Part shown: positions 14,086-27,400 of the stretch, piece after piece | How positions within the stretch are numbered: position 1 is the stretch's first letter | Layout: each line of letters starts with the position of its first letter | NCBI RefSeq assembly: GCF_022539315.1 | Contig: NC_066317.1 | Coordinates: 52,928,435-52,992,434 of the forward strand | Reading direction: 5' to 3' | DNA: 64,000 nucleotides | From: Serinus canaria | Taxonomy: Eukaryota > Chordata > Aves > Passeriformes > Fringillidae | Made by a program: the position numbers and the translations under genes | The notes under the pieces: generated by a model | What the model was told of the DNA's origin: nothing | The model's database searches: none | What the model saw: only the letters and a program-made list of their open reading frames with translations

Positions 14086-16353
14086 TTACAGGTCCCTTAC
14101 ATAGTCACACATGCTCCTATTGTGCCCTAACAGCTTTTATGCAGCATTTTTCATAAGAAAAAAAAACTGAAGAGCACAAATGGAAAGCAGTTATTATTGT
14201 CCATTTTTTAAAATGGAAATTGTGTGAATCATACTTAATTCAAGGAGGCTTGCTTTTCGGGTTTGTCAAGTTTAAACTCCACACAGATGCAAATTACTCG
14301 TAAAACTTCTCTCTGCATCTTAATGAGGTACACTATAAACCATGAAGCCAATTTGAAAACAAGAATGTTTTTTTGAGACAAACTTTACTTAATGTAGGTA
14401 TTCTAAACATTAAAGGAACCGGTAATTTAAAAAAAAATGTACCCAACAGCACTTAACTTCTGCATGATCTCGAACCTGTGACTGCTACAACACGAGTTTC
14501 CCAGAATAACGCCTGTGCTGGCACAATTTTTTTGCAAGAATTTTACAGCATGAAAAGCGTGCCTAAGCACTCTTGTGAAGGCTCCCAACTGCTGAGCTCT
14601 GAACCCAACCTCTTTTCAAAACATTGTCTCATCCTTCCAAGAACATTCAGGCCAGAAGGAAATGTAAATTGTCAGAAGTGTCTTGAAGCACTAAACAACC
14701 AAATCTGTCACTTCAGTTAGCAGCTACCAACCCTGTCAAGTGTACCTTGACCAGCTAAAAATGATTACCAACACAGGACTACTAAGTATGCAGTATGTGG
14801 AACGGGTCAGTCTATAGAGAGACCTCCATCCTGAAATTTCTGCCCACTGCTGCCTTAACAGGGCAGTCTGAACTTTCCAAAGCAGAAACAAAAAAACTGA
14901 CAAATGCAATCATTAAAGTTCAACAATCAGATAGATAACCTGAACTATAGAATGAAAATATGCAGATGGCCACACTACCAAGATAAATGAAGAAAAAAAT
15001 CTCATTAAAAAAAAAAATATCAAGGGATAACCTATATTGAAGCTACCACTTAGAATTCACCATTTTAGAGAAATGGTATATTTTCTTCAAGGCATTAACG
15101 CATTCTGAAAAATATGGCACACTCTGTCCACAGAGCAGGCTTAGTACTGTATTAGTACAATTAATAAACTGATTAGCCACATCACCCTTGCAATAACTTA
15201 GGAGCCCGTAAATCTGTTTTAACTAAGTTTAAAAAGAAGAAACGAGCTTTTAAAGAAAATTAAGTTGCTATGAGTTTTATGAAAACTGGAAGCTAGATAG
15301 ACATTGCCAATGTCACCAAAAAAGACAAAGCAGAATTTGGAAATTACTGTTTCACAGCTGATCACTCTGCATATGCCATTTGGCTAGACAGTAAGTTTAT
15401 GCCTTAGATCTATCAGCTTTGTCCATTAGGGATGTAGGAGTTCATGGTATTGTTCCATAAACCTTCCTCACCACAGAAGGCACATGTACAGGATACAGAA
15501 GTTCTTTAGTCACACCATTTATAGAACAACTTAAGAGGCTAAAAACCCACAAACCTGTCATATGACAAGAGAACATACACAAAATGCAGTCTAAACAAAT
15601 GAAGGAAATTCAGAATACAATTTTTTTATTAAAGTGCTTAAATTATCTTATATACTTGTGGGAAAGATTAAATACTGTGAAGACAGCATTCATATTGAAT
15701 ACAGTATGTTATCTACATACTGCTCACCTAGACATAAGAAATAGAGAAACCATCTGCTCTGTAGTCAGATTGTAAACAGAGCATCTTCAGAACTTCTAGT
15801 GACAGTAACACATTTATGAAATGCAACTTAACTGCAGAGTTACAAACAATTTTAGGGCCCCTGCCTTAAGTGGACTTTTAAACAAAAAAAGCCTATGAGT
15901 TGCATACCGAATTTATTTATAACTATAAACCTCTTGGAACAGGTATCAAAGTTATGTTGTATTTACTAGCCTGAAAAAAGCCTAATAAAACGTTCTGGCA
16001 AGTTAAAGATAAACACCAGAGGAGTGTAGCACCACGTAAATTTTTTTACTTCCCTAGTGATTCACAGGTTGTTGTAATAATTTGGTGTGCCAAGTTAGCT
16101 ATCACATTTGCTATGACAGTGTCTAGCTCTCCAGATAGATGGCATTGCTGTGGGTAGGGGAAGGACTGCTGGACTACTTGTGTGAAAGAAAGGTAGTGGG
16201 AGAAGTGAAACGTGAGCCACAGGTTTGGAAGCCTGAAGTATTTTTCACTTCTGTTTTTTATTTTTCCATACACACAGGAAACTCCCTTGGGGGGGAGAAA
16301 GAACAACTTCCCTACAGCTAAATAAAAGGACATTTGTTAAACAGAGAAGCCAC

Positions 16354-16391
16354 CCAATGTTTCTGTACCCCCCCAATGTTTCTGTACCCCA
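16354..16391. repeat. 19-bp tandem duplication
   Basis: Two adjacent 19-bp copies begin CCAATGTTTCTGTACCCC and differ only at the final base. Nothing suggests a function. Confidence 0.85.
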
Positions 16392-19300
16392 ATAAATAAA
16401 AACAGAGAATCAGATTAAAACTAATGCTGAGATAGCAGAATCTGTTTTTCCCACCTCCAAAATTTCTTCAATGTCTTTGCAACAGTAGAAAATTCAAGAA
16501 ACTATTGCCTCCACACACATAAACATACATCATTATCTAGCCTCAGAGAGTTCATTCTGTTCCTCAGCTCCAGACCAGCATCCATCCATTCCTCTCCATT
16601 CCCTTTTGCTATTACAAAGTGAGGCAAAGATGAGGAAGAAGGACAGAGTTAAGACAATACACTGAGGTGCGGAAGGCTTTCTGCTCCCACTGCTAGTGGA
16701 TGCACAGGTTATTCTTATTAGACCAAGGCTCCAGCAATCCATTTCTCCATTTCCAGCAGCAGGATTAATGGACAGCTGAAGAAGAGTAAGAACCATACAA
16801 GCCTAAATGCTACCTCCCCTCAACCTTCTCCTATCTGTGACTATTTTCAGTTCAGCGCAAGGAAATCCCAAGGCAACTTCACATCATCAATATGATCAGC
16901 TTCAAAGAGTTGTCCTCCCTCAGAATCAAAATTTAGTTTAAACAGATCAGTAAATCCAGGTTCATACCAGAGTGACACTGGAAAAGCCTGCAAATCACCC
17001 AGCTCAGCAGCCATAGATGCTCACCACTGACCAAAGTGCTGTGACAGAATACCAGTGCTATCTGAAGGTACACACAGAAACCAGCTGTCAAGTGTGGCAT
17101 GATAATACAAATTCTTATTAATAAAATTAGCCACAAACTTTAGGGGAAAGCATAATAAATATCTACTGGTAATTTTTCTGGGGGGAGGGGAGGGCAGCGA
17201 AGGAATGGTACTGCGGAGTTTTCTGGATCAAGTTAGTTTTTTGGGTTTTTTTAAAAATGAAAGGATTTTCCAGTTTTCCCCAAGAGACTGGCAACTGCAA
17301 AGCACAACGCCCTTCAGGAAATAAATCTTCATTAACTACACAAACAGTGCCATGACAGGCACTGTTTTTCAACCCAACAGCTTTTCAACTATGCTCCTTT
17401 TTCTAGTTATAAGATCTGGTTGGCCATGCCACTACACCCTGGGACAAACATGAAGTATACTCAATATTCAGTACACCATTCCCAAAACACAAGGAGTACA
17501 GAGAGCTCCATGGCTGGTTTTATAAAGAAAAGCAGAGTTCACCCTTTAAGGTATACTAGAGCCCTGTTAAAAGGGCTCCCTGGACCTGCATGCCACCCAA
17601 CAGCTTGCAAGCAGCTTGAGTGACAGGTGAATACAGGTTTACTTACAGGACATTGTGCCAAGACCTAGGGCACTTTGAACTTAAGAGTCCTCAAGATGTT
17701 TCTAACAGCCACAATTAACTACAACACTGCAGAAAACAGACAGAATAAGCAATCAAAAGGACTGAGACAGCAAGTCAAAAGCAAGTGGACAATGTAATAA
17801 ACAGCCTCAGGCAGAAAAAATGTAGTGGATTCCATTACAGATTATTTGGCAAAGGAGAAGCTGATAAATGACTCAACTCTTAGGAAAACTGCATGAAGCT
17901 ACTTTTGGCTTCCAAGAAAGAAATTAAGAAAGCAGCTGAAAAAAAGGAAGACGCCACAGACTGAAAGAGGAATGGTGATCTGGGACAATGCTTAAGTGTC
18001 TGCTTCCTGTTTCTCAAACTATGGATCAGCACTGCAAGTCTGAGTTTGAAGACTTCTTTTACCAAATGAAAAAACCTTTAACCAAAGGAGCAAGGTTGTA
18101 CACATTAGCCTTGCTGGCTGGAACAATTATTCAATTCTGATATCCAAAGGGCATGCCTCTTTGACTTTCTAAATTTTGCTCCAAAATGAAGTGGGGGAAA
18201 TGCTTTAGACAAAGGCCTACATGAGCTGTTTAATCAGCAAAAGTAAACTGAGGCTCACTGCTGGGAGAAAAAAGTGCATCATTGTTACACATCTACTTCC
18301 AGAATATCTGTATAGTAATCTTTCAAATAGTTTTGGTTTTGGGTTTTTTTTTTAAGCAAGAACAGACAAAAATCAGGATGTGTATCACTAATAAAAATGC
18401 CTTCCATAATGAGAACAGCAAGTGTAAGAAAACTATCCTGATCAAACTGGTAATTTTTAACCTATATTAAGACACCCTGGTATGATAAAGTTTCTGTAGG
18501 GTTCTGAAAAGGTATTAAGAAAAGCAAATCAAATGCTTGCATTCAACCACTGAGCCAGGGAAAAAGAAAAGTTACTCTTATATGCAGAATGTCACACATG
18601 CTCTTTTAACCCATCTTATGTTAGAAGAAACTGTCTGTATAGTAAATATGTATCCAAGTTGTATATTAAAGTTGTATAACAAAGACTTTTAAGTGTATCT
18701 ATATACACAGACACACACCCACCACTTTTTGGGGAATGCTTACTTAGAGAATTTAACCTGATTCACTTTGTTTGCTTTCATCACTGCAAAAACAATCCTT
18801 TCTCCCTGTTCTGTTACTTTAGAAACATACCATGTTAATAAGAACAAAGTGTCCTGCTTCTTCACAGCTTTCAATATAGACCCTACAAAGCCACTAGCAA
18901 CACACTGCAGTCTGTATTCATTCAAAGTTCTATTTTATCCATTCTCTTTGGAGTAGCAAAAGGATAAAAAAAATAGCAGTAGCTTCCCATACATGAAGAG
19001 GATTGAAACATTTCAAAAAAAAAAAAGAAGCGTGATAGAAGCAAAAACCCCCTAAACCTTCAAAACTCCAAACCAAACCTTCACTATTGCCTTCTTCCCC
19101 CTCCCGAAATATATTTCCTGCCTTCACAATAGCAACACTGGATCCTTCTCTTGCTTTACCACTATAACTTAAATTTTATGCTTCTCCCTCTGTATCAATG
19201 TTTTGTCTTTTGTTACATGAGATATCTCAGGTTCTTAAATTCTTTAGATTTTATTTTCTCTCCTATCCTCATCAGTTCTTAAGGGGAGAGACAAGTCGCA

Positions 19301-21628
19301 TACATGTGCGTATTAGACATTCCCTCTAATGATCCAAGACACTGACAAAGTGAAGTTTCAAGTTCCCAAAAGTAAGGAATAGAGTTTGGATTTGATTTAA
19401 AACATACAGCTGTTAGATTCTCCCACTAGCTGAGTAGCAACAGTGCCTTCTCTGCTCTGTAGATAATGGCTGTGGTGATGCTCTAAGTATGCCACAAACC
19501 TTAGGGCTAGTAACAGCAAAATTTAGGGGAAAAAAGGAACAACACTGTTGGGAAGTGGTCTGAAAGTACTGCTCTGGACAAACCTAAGTGAACATGGATT
19601 GCCCAGGAACAAAGACAATGGGGCTTACACAGAAATGCCACAGAAAAAAAAAAACAAACAAACAACCAAAAACAGAGAAAGTATTCTGGTGTGCTACTCC
19701 ATTAAAAATAATTAAAGAGAGGGAAAAAAAAAAAAAAAAAAGAAATCCAGAAACAAAACCAATTGAAGGCTGCTCACAAAATTCAGGAGAGGACACAACC
19801 AAAAATGACTAAGCAAAATATAGTACCCTCTGTTATTTCAGTATGCTTTTATATATATAATAAGAGGAAGCAGAATTTACCAGATATAAACCTGAATCAG
19901 AGAAAAAGAATGTCAAGCTGTGGCAATACATGCTTTTCAACTAATGTCAAACCAAAAAAATACAATATTAGCTAGGAATGCAATTTGTGCAATGGCAAAA
20001 TAGTATTTTTCTTCCTAAAAATCTAATTTCATTACTGAAAAAAATATTCTACAATCAGGGCCATTAAGTAGGAGAATACTGAACACAACAAAGAAAATAC
20101 CTGAAGCGTCACCAGCAAAATCTGCTGAGTATTTCCAACAACAATATCCACAACTTGAATCCGAACGACAGAGGAAAACTTGCAGTAAGTGAAGAAGCCT
20201 CTTATGTGTACAGATATAATATTCATCACTGCCTAATACCTTCTGGCAAACATAGGTCTGTTGCTTATGGTTAGGTTTTTTTTAGAGAACTAGTCAAACT
20301 GTAAAAGATAAACTTTTAAATTTAACCTGATGCAATACTACTTTAATGACTATGCAAACTGTCAAGTCTAACCAGTATACTGCTAACTCTAAGTGCCATC
20401 CAGCAATATGGTGAGACATTAAGGCAGGAAGGTCAGTTCAGTTTTTCTGATTATTTACTAAGTATTTAACAATCAAAGAAAAAGTTAAGATTTTTTTCCA
20501 GAAAGAACACAGAACTTAGAAACATTAGAAAAACAAGGGATATGCCTAGAGATTTTCTTCTTCTATATTTTATTTCCATATGGAAATTCAGGCTACATTC
20601 AAGGAACACTCACATAAGGACTGGCTTCATACTCTGTCTTGAGAGGTACCTTGAGAATATCTTGAGGTCACCTTCTGTTTACTGCAGTCTCAAAAGCCAC
20701 ATGCAGATGCAGCAAGTCAAAAAGAATGATCACTACCCTTATAGTACAAGGGATCCAGTAACAAGAGTTGACCTATACTTTCTAGGAGTCTTTAGCAATC
20801 ACAATTGACTGTCAAGGCCTGGTCTACTTTTCCTTTGCTACCATCTGAAGTACAATTTATTACTTCAACAAGCTGACTGGGAGTAAAACTCAGTATAACC
20901 TTTTTCAAACATTGCTTCATAACAACTCTTTTGTTTTGCTTGCTAACTGTTGTGAAATACAGGTATTTTGCCCATTGCAAAAAAAAAAAAAAAGCAGAAA
21001 GTTCTGACGTTTGTTTTGGCATAGTTCTCACGTTTGTTTTAACACAGTTCTTGGTATTTTGAGAGTGCTGCTATCTAAACGTAAGCACTGGAAACACTAA
21101 TCTTATTTACTGTATTACCAAAACTGAACATGAGCCTAGCCAACATCTATATTATTAATTAAAACAGATTATCAGAATAGGTTTTCATGCCTTTCCTGCT
21201 TTAAGTGACTCTTGGAGCTACAAATCTGCTTTAGCTCTAGAGAACTGCCTGTTTTTTTCTCTCTACTTAACACATTCTTCTATCACTCTTACAGAAAAAC
21301 TTGGAGACACGCTACCTCCATAATCAACAGCAAAACAATTAACAGAGGAAGGCACTCTTGTTACTCTAATACTTACACAAAGATCCCTCGAGCTTTTATA
21401 TTGTGATCAGAATTCCATCTCAGTATCATCTGTGCTGACTAAAACAATTTGTCACAATACATCAAGAGTGCTACAAGCCTCTTTCAAAGAGGAAGCCTTA
21501 TCCCAAAATACTTATTTTGATTAACTGCTCTCCACGACTCATTAGTGAGAAAATTGTAACACACACATAAACAAACCAAAAGCAACATCAACCACGTAAT
21601 AGTAAATGAAAAAAAAAATTGAATGCAG

Positions 21629-21765
21629 AATTAAAATTTAAAAAACAAACACAAACCCCACACACAAACAAAAAAAAAAAAACACAAACAAAACCCTAAC
21701 CAAACCAATCACCAAACCAAACCAAACAAACCTCCAACAAACTACACCAAACCAATAACACCCCA
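21629..21765. repeat. G-free A/C-rich low-complexity tract
   Basis: There is no G on the plus strand for 137 bases, and from 21,641 on there are very few T. The sequence is dominated by ACAAAC, AACC and CCAAA words. The transcribed (minus) strand is therefore G/T-rich, with closely spaced GG runs plus one GGG. It may have begun as the poly-A tail of a retrocopy or as a (CAAA)n microsatellite. No adjacent retrocopy is recognisable. Confidence 0.85.
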
Positions 21766-23663
21766 GGACTCAATGCTGACAAAGAAGTACTGAATAGTAG
21801 AAGAAAAGAATTTGGCCAAAAAAAATACTTGGACAAAAAGACATATCCAAAATAGTTCTGATATATCCTTATAACTTCTGGAAGATATTACATTATTGAG
21901 GATTTTACTAGTCGTCATGTATATCTACTACAAAAGGAAGCAGGAAAAGAAGCACACACATGCAGAATAACTGCAGTGTCTCACCAAAGCCTTTTCTTTT
22001 TTGAATTCTGACACACACCACTGAAACCAGAGCTGGGTAGCAGATTTGGAAAGTAGTGAAATATTTTCAATTTTGAAAATAAGTACCTATACAGAATAAA
22101 TTCTCCCGCAGTATAAAGACATGGCAACAGCACACTGCAACACCACCTCATTTTATTACATGGCATATTTATCTACTGGTCGTGCCCTAACCATGGCATC
22201 TGTCTCAATTATGTAAGAGCAGCATCTCTCTAGTGCCCACTCTAATACCACCCACTATAACCAGAGCACATTAATGATGAATAGTCACTCAAGTCTTATT
22301 TACCATATCTTTCTGTTATGCAGATGAAAAACCTAAGGAAGTCTGATTTCTCCTGACCAGCTTTCACGGCCGCAGTTGGGAGAGACAACATGATGTCACC
22401 TGTCAAAACCCAGCAAACAGCCCATAACTACACCAAATACAAGAACAGAGGCAGGAGATAGTAATTCTAGTTCCACCTCTCCACAGAATCTGTTTGATCT
22501 TGGCAAGTCACTGGGGTTTCGTGCTTGTTTTTTCACATTCAGGACATGAGGAGCTTTTATGAAGACAGCTGGAAGAACAATAACTGAGTAAGGCTAATTA
22601 TTATTTATTCTGCCCGGCCTTAGAACTCTTCCACAATGGCATAAACTCAGAGTGTGCACAAGCACCTCCAAGACTCTAGACCTTCATATTGAAGGTCCCT
22701 TTACGTAAGATCACCACTGAAAGCAGTAACACCCCTTACCAAGACAACCTCCCTTGTAATCCATAACTGATAAAAGCTTAGTTTCACAAATTCTTCTGCT
22801 AAACCAACAACTTTAACCTTATTTCTACACTGGTAGTTCCTAATCCACAATTTGCAACTTGCAAACACTGCCTGCAAGATCCTTTGCCACTGCTCCCAGA
22901 CAAAATTACATTACAGAGTAAAAATAAGAGCTGCCAGGAAAAGGAAGCAGGATATTTTCTGAAGAGTATCTTTTATTCCGTGCAGTTTCTATGGTTCAGC
23001 AAAAATTAGGAACTAGTATTTTGCACAATTCAATTCCCTCTTTAGGCTTGGAAAATTCTGAATTTCACGGCAGCCTGATCAAGTTTCATTTTGATACCCA
23101 CTTTTCCTGGTAATCTCCCAAAACACCACACACTAAAAATATGCCACAAGTATGGCTTTGAAAAAAACAAAGTGCAGATGAAACATCCTACAGACCAAGC
23201 AATGTTACCAAGAATAAAAGCAGAAAGACATTTTTTCTGGAACATTCAAAAAAAGTGTCTATATTTGTCGGTACTCATAAAGGAAAAAATAAAAGTATTA
23301 ATTCCTCTATCAAATAGCTATAAGAAATTATATTAATAACCAAAATACCAACTAGGATCCATTGTAGTATATACCTTTAATCTAACCTACAAGAAGTAGA
23401 AAAATTAAATTAAGAACAAGGTATGATCTCACGCCAAGCTGTTAAAAATTATTAGCTGCCAATAGAGCTTGTTGCCTATTCGAGAAAGTGTTCTGGATTT
23501 TCAATGCACTGATGAAATACCACTGCATAAAAGCTAGTTATGCAGTACAACAACATGGAGATAATAAACTCTTCCTCCTGAAAAAAGAAACAAATGAAGA
23601 AAAGTTATAACCACAACCACTATAAGGTCTTCATGTTTTCCAAGTGAAACATGTAAACAACTT

Positions 23664-24422
23664 TAGAGTCATAGACTCATAGAACACCCTGAGCTGGAAG
23701 GGATCCACCAGGATCATCAAGCCCAATTCCTGGCCCAGTGCAGGACATCCCAAGATACACACCATGTGCCTTGAAAGCATTGTCCAGATGCTTCTTGAAC
23801 TCTGTCAGGCTTGGTGCTGTGACCACTTCCCTGGGGAACCTTTTCCTAATATCCAACCTAAACCTCTCCTGACATAAATACAGGCCATTTCCTTGTGTCC
23901 TGTCACTGGTCACCAGAGAAGTGATCAGTGCCTGCCCCTCTGCTTCCCCCTGTGAGAAAGCTCTAGGCTGTGATGAGGTCTCCTCCTGGTCTCCTCCAGA
24001 CTGAATAAGACAACTGATCTCAGTCATTCCTCATATGACTTCCCCTCTTGACCTTTCACCATCTTCACAGTGCTCCTCTAGATGTTCTCTAAGAGCTCTA
24101 CATCTCTCTTACATTGTGGTACCCAGAACTGCCCCCAGCACACAAGGTGAGGCTGCCCCAGCTCAGAGCAGAGCGGGACAAGCCCCTGCCCTGCCTTGCT
24201 GGAGATGCTGTGCCTGATGCACCCCAGGACACGCTCAGGGCACTGCTGGCTGATGTTCAACTTTCTGCCAACCAGGACCCCCAGGGCCCGTTCCAGCCAT
24301 CATTTCCCAACCTATGCACATCCACTGCTGCCCCATCCCTGGCACTTGCCCTTGTTAAATTTCACATCTGGTGATTGCCCAGGCTTCTAAACAGTCAAGA
24401 TCACTCCACAGGGCCTCTCTCA
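23664..24422 (-). mobile_element. CR1 LINE 3' end, minus strand
   Basis: Starting at the low coordinate, the plus strand reads as the reverse complement of a CR1 3' end: a decayed terminal octamer (AGTCATAGACTCATAGAA), then the CTGGAAGGGATCC, CAGGATCATCAAGCCCAA and ACCACTTCCCTGGGGAACCT blocks. Next come the CTCCTCCAGACTGAA block and the ACCCAGAACTGCCCCCAGCA and GAGCAGAGCGGGACAAGCCC blocks. The element is about 760 bp, truncated at its 5' end as usual for CR1, and has the same orientation as RBPJ. Open frames in it (116 codons on minus at 23677-24027, and shorter ones on plus) are remnants or shadows, not genes. Confidence 0.9.
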
Positions 24423-27400
24423 GTTTCAATAATGATGGAAATACATATTTCAATTCAACACGAATGTCTCAAGGCTTATCTACACAAAAAGACATCCTCG
24501 AAAAAGAGCCTTGCAAGCTTCCTGAAGACATGTGCTGTTGACTGAAGTGTACAGGCTGCTTTAGGGAGAACAAATCATGTCCCAGCAGCATGCCATTAAT
24601 TAAAAAATCTTATTAATCAAACAGTAAAACATGATAACAATTATATATTATAATAAAATTTTACAGATCCATCAAGCTTTTAAAAATACTAAAAAAAAAA
24701 TCTGTGTTTACCTTAATCTCTCTTTATTTTATATTTTATATATAATTTTAATAAAGACATAATTTTAGAATATATTATATATATAATAATCATCTGTCTA
24801 TTGTAAGGATTGAAATCTGTGAGCTCAATCAAGAGACTTCTCACACTGTACATACTGAAACTCATACGTTCTTTTCTTTCTTGGTAAAAAATTCACCACC
24901 ACAAATATGTAGTTTATACATTTGCAAGCATAAGACCATGAAGATAGAGGGCCATATGCCACCATCTGGATAACTAAAGTGCAGTTGAAGAGCATGAATT
25001 ATTTTTTAGAAAATGAAATTATTTTTAACAGTATAAATAGGCTCTGAAAAAATGGCTGTGATGTGACATAGCAAAGGTGACAAAAGAATTTCCTCAGGTT
25101 GTAAAGGTTACTTCATTTTTTTTGTAAAAGGCAGCAACCACAAAATAGATATGCAAAATATGAGTAAAGAACACCACATAAGTAGAACCCCAGGAAATGA
25201 GAAACTCTAAGTTTAGCCCTGACTTTTCCAAGACTGCTTCAATTAATAATTTCTTCTTCAATGAAATGTATTGGCTGTTTCCTTTTCTGAATTTTTACGT
25301 TACAAAAGATAACCATAATTCTCTATTATTTCCTTACTACATATCATCTGAATTGATAATTAATGCAATTATGTTAAAGGTAAGGATGAAGTGTATGACA
25401 TTACAATGCTATAAGCATTTCCACATAAAAATAATGGAAGTTCACTAAGATCAAGAATTAATTTATAACTATAAAACTGCCTTGAAATACTATACCCTTA
25501 AAAGGCATATCGACTTTTGTCAACAGAATTAAGATTTCACCTGATAATACAGCTAGTGACATTTACTTTTTTCTCTTTTTCACCTAAACATAAAGAAGAA
25601 AATAAGTAATACTATAAAAGCCAGCATACACAATTGCTCAATTTTTAGAAACATTGAAATAACAAATTAAAAAAAAACAAAACCAATTAAAACACACCTT
25701 CCTTGTGAAATGCTCTTGGAAGGCAATATTTCAGCACATTAGTGCCACATAGTTCAGTTAATAATGTGCTTGCAATTAACATCCAAAGAATTTAGGGTTG
25801 CAAGTACTATGAACACAGAAAACTGATGTCCTGAAACTGTGCATAAACTACATTCTTCATCCCAAGAGAGATTCTAATGAACTGTGTAAGAGAATACTCG
25901 TTTGTATTAAATACGTATTTTAAAAATTCAAATGACAACCTATCTTTCCAAGTTTATCTAAAACCAAACATAGCACAGAACAGGTATGCATTGCACTATA
26001 ACTGTAATCTTCACCAACAATGAACTAACAACTATAACTCCTTTCCTCAAAATTTTTACCTGTGAAGGCACCACAGTCTTTTAGAGAGACTTTATACACA
26101 CCTACAGGCTACTTACTCTTTTCACAGCTTTTTAAACACAGAAATTGGAGTTCAAAATAATGAAAAATAGTGCTAAAATAAATTGCTACTGCAAAATAGA
26201 AATTAGCAAGTCAAAGGAAAAAAAAACCTCTCATTCACAAGCCCATGATCATTATGCAATTCATAGTACGGAACAATACTTAAAAGAGAACTATTTTTGC
26301 AAAGAGACATCAGCAAAGGATATTGCCTTTTAATTGGCTGTAGCAAGCACACACATACTATGCCAAATACAACAGTCTACAGATTATTTCTGGAGAAATC
26401 AAGCTATAGAAAGATTATTTTCAAACTTTCTTTGTGCTCTGTATCAACCAGAATAAGTCAAACAACAAAGAGCTACTTAACACAGTGAATAAACAAAAAG
26501 CTACTTAACACAGTGAATAAGCAAGAGCAAATAAAATCCAAATTAGGATCTTAACTCCATAAAATTGCTTCTACTGAAAGCAGAAGGTTAAAAGGTTAAA
26601 AAGAGTATTTGCCAGTATTTCAGAAGACTTCTTCAAGAATATATTGTTCACGAGGATTTCCCAATAGTCTGACAGCTCTTGCTCCTTGATAACAATTTAA
26701 ATGTTAGTCATACAAAACCATCTACTCATTTGATTCTCAACAAGTTTTTCCCAATCTTTAATACTCATCAGGTGCATATACACAACACAATAGCTGTAGT
26801 TATACTACTACTCAAGTCTTAATAAGCACTGTTTAAACCTTCAGTGACAGTAAAAACTGTAGCCTGAAGAACCCATCCATGAATTCTAGTCCTATAGTCT
26901 ACATCATCCTGTTTCCACTCCCTAAACGTCTCCGAAAGCATTCTAACTTCTCTTGCAGCCTAACCCTATGATGAGGCTCAGTATCAATAGGGATTTGTTA
27001 TCTTCCTTGACCTGTCAATCACCCAAGACTACCAGCAATGCTTCTTTTGCAGAAATAACTCTCCCTCATTCTCTGGGTGTCATGACTCATCCCTTACCAC
27101 TCTGTTCTTTCAGTGTATCCTCCTGAAGGAGCCACCTCATTCACCTTTACTATTTTATGAATCACTTCCTAGGCATTGGTCTTGCATCCCTTTCCATTTG
27201 TCTTCATTCTATCCAGGGCCAGGATTCAGATTCAACTATGAATTCCCTGCCATCAATCAGAAATATTCTTTGTACTCCCTATCTCCTGTGCTTGTCCAAG
27301 TCAACACCCTAGCTTGAGTCTCTCTTTCCCCACACTGATGCCCCACGATCAGCTCAGCCCCAGAACAGGCAACACACAGGTCTTATTCATTCCACCACTG

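Larger units (their letters stand above)
1..23663 (-). other. RBPJ: RBPJ intron 1, distal part (partial)
   Basis: This is assigned to RBPJ intron 1 because it lies downstream, in the gene's orientation, of the exon 1 donor. The sequence is AT-rich and non-coding on both strands. I looked on the minus strand for the following exon, which should encode KFGERPPPKRLTREAM, and did not find it, so exon 2 lies beyond the left edge. The open frames here (for example 9096-9557 on the plus strand, 153 codons) resemble no protein I know and look like chance. Poly-T and poly-A runs occur near 3,980, 4,720, 12,710, 19,725 and 20,980. Individually supported repeats are listed separately. Confidence 0.7.

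Noticed and set aside
21690..21700. A CCCTAA word, which could suggest interstitial telomere repeat.
   Set aside because: There is only a single copy, within a generally A/C-rich tract, with no tandem array.
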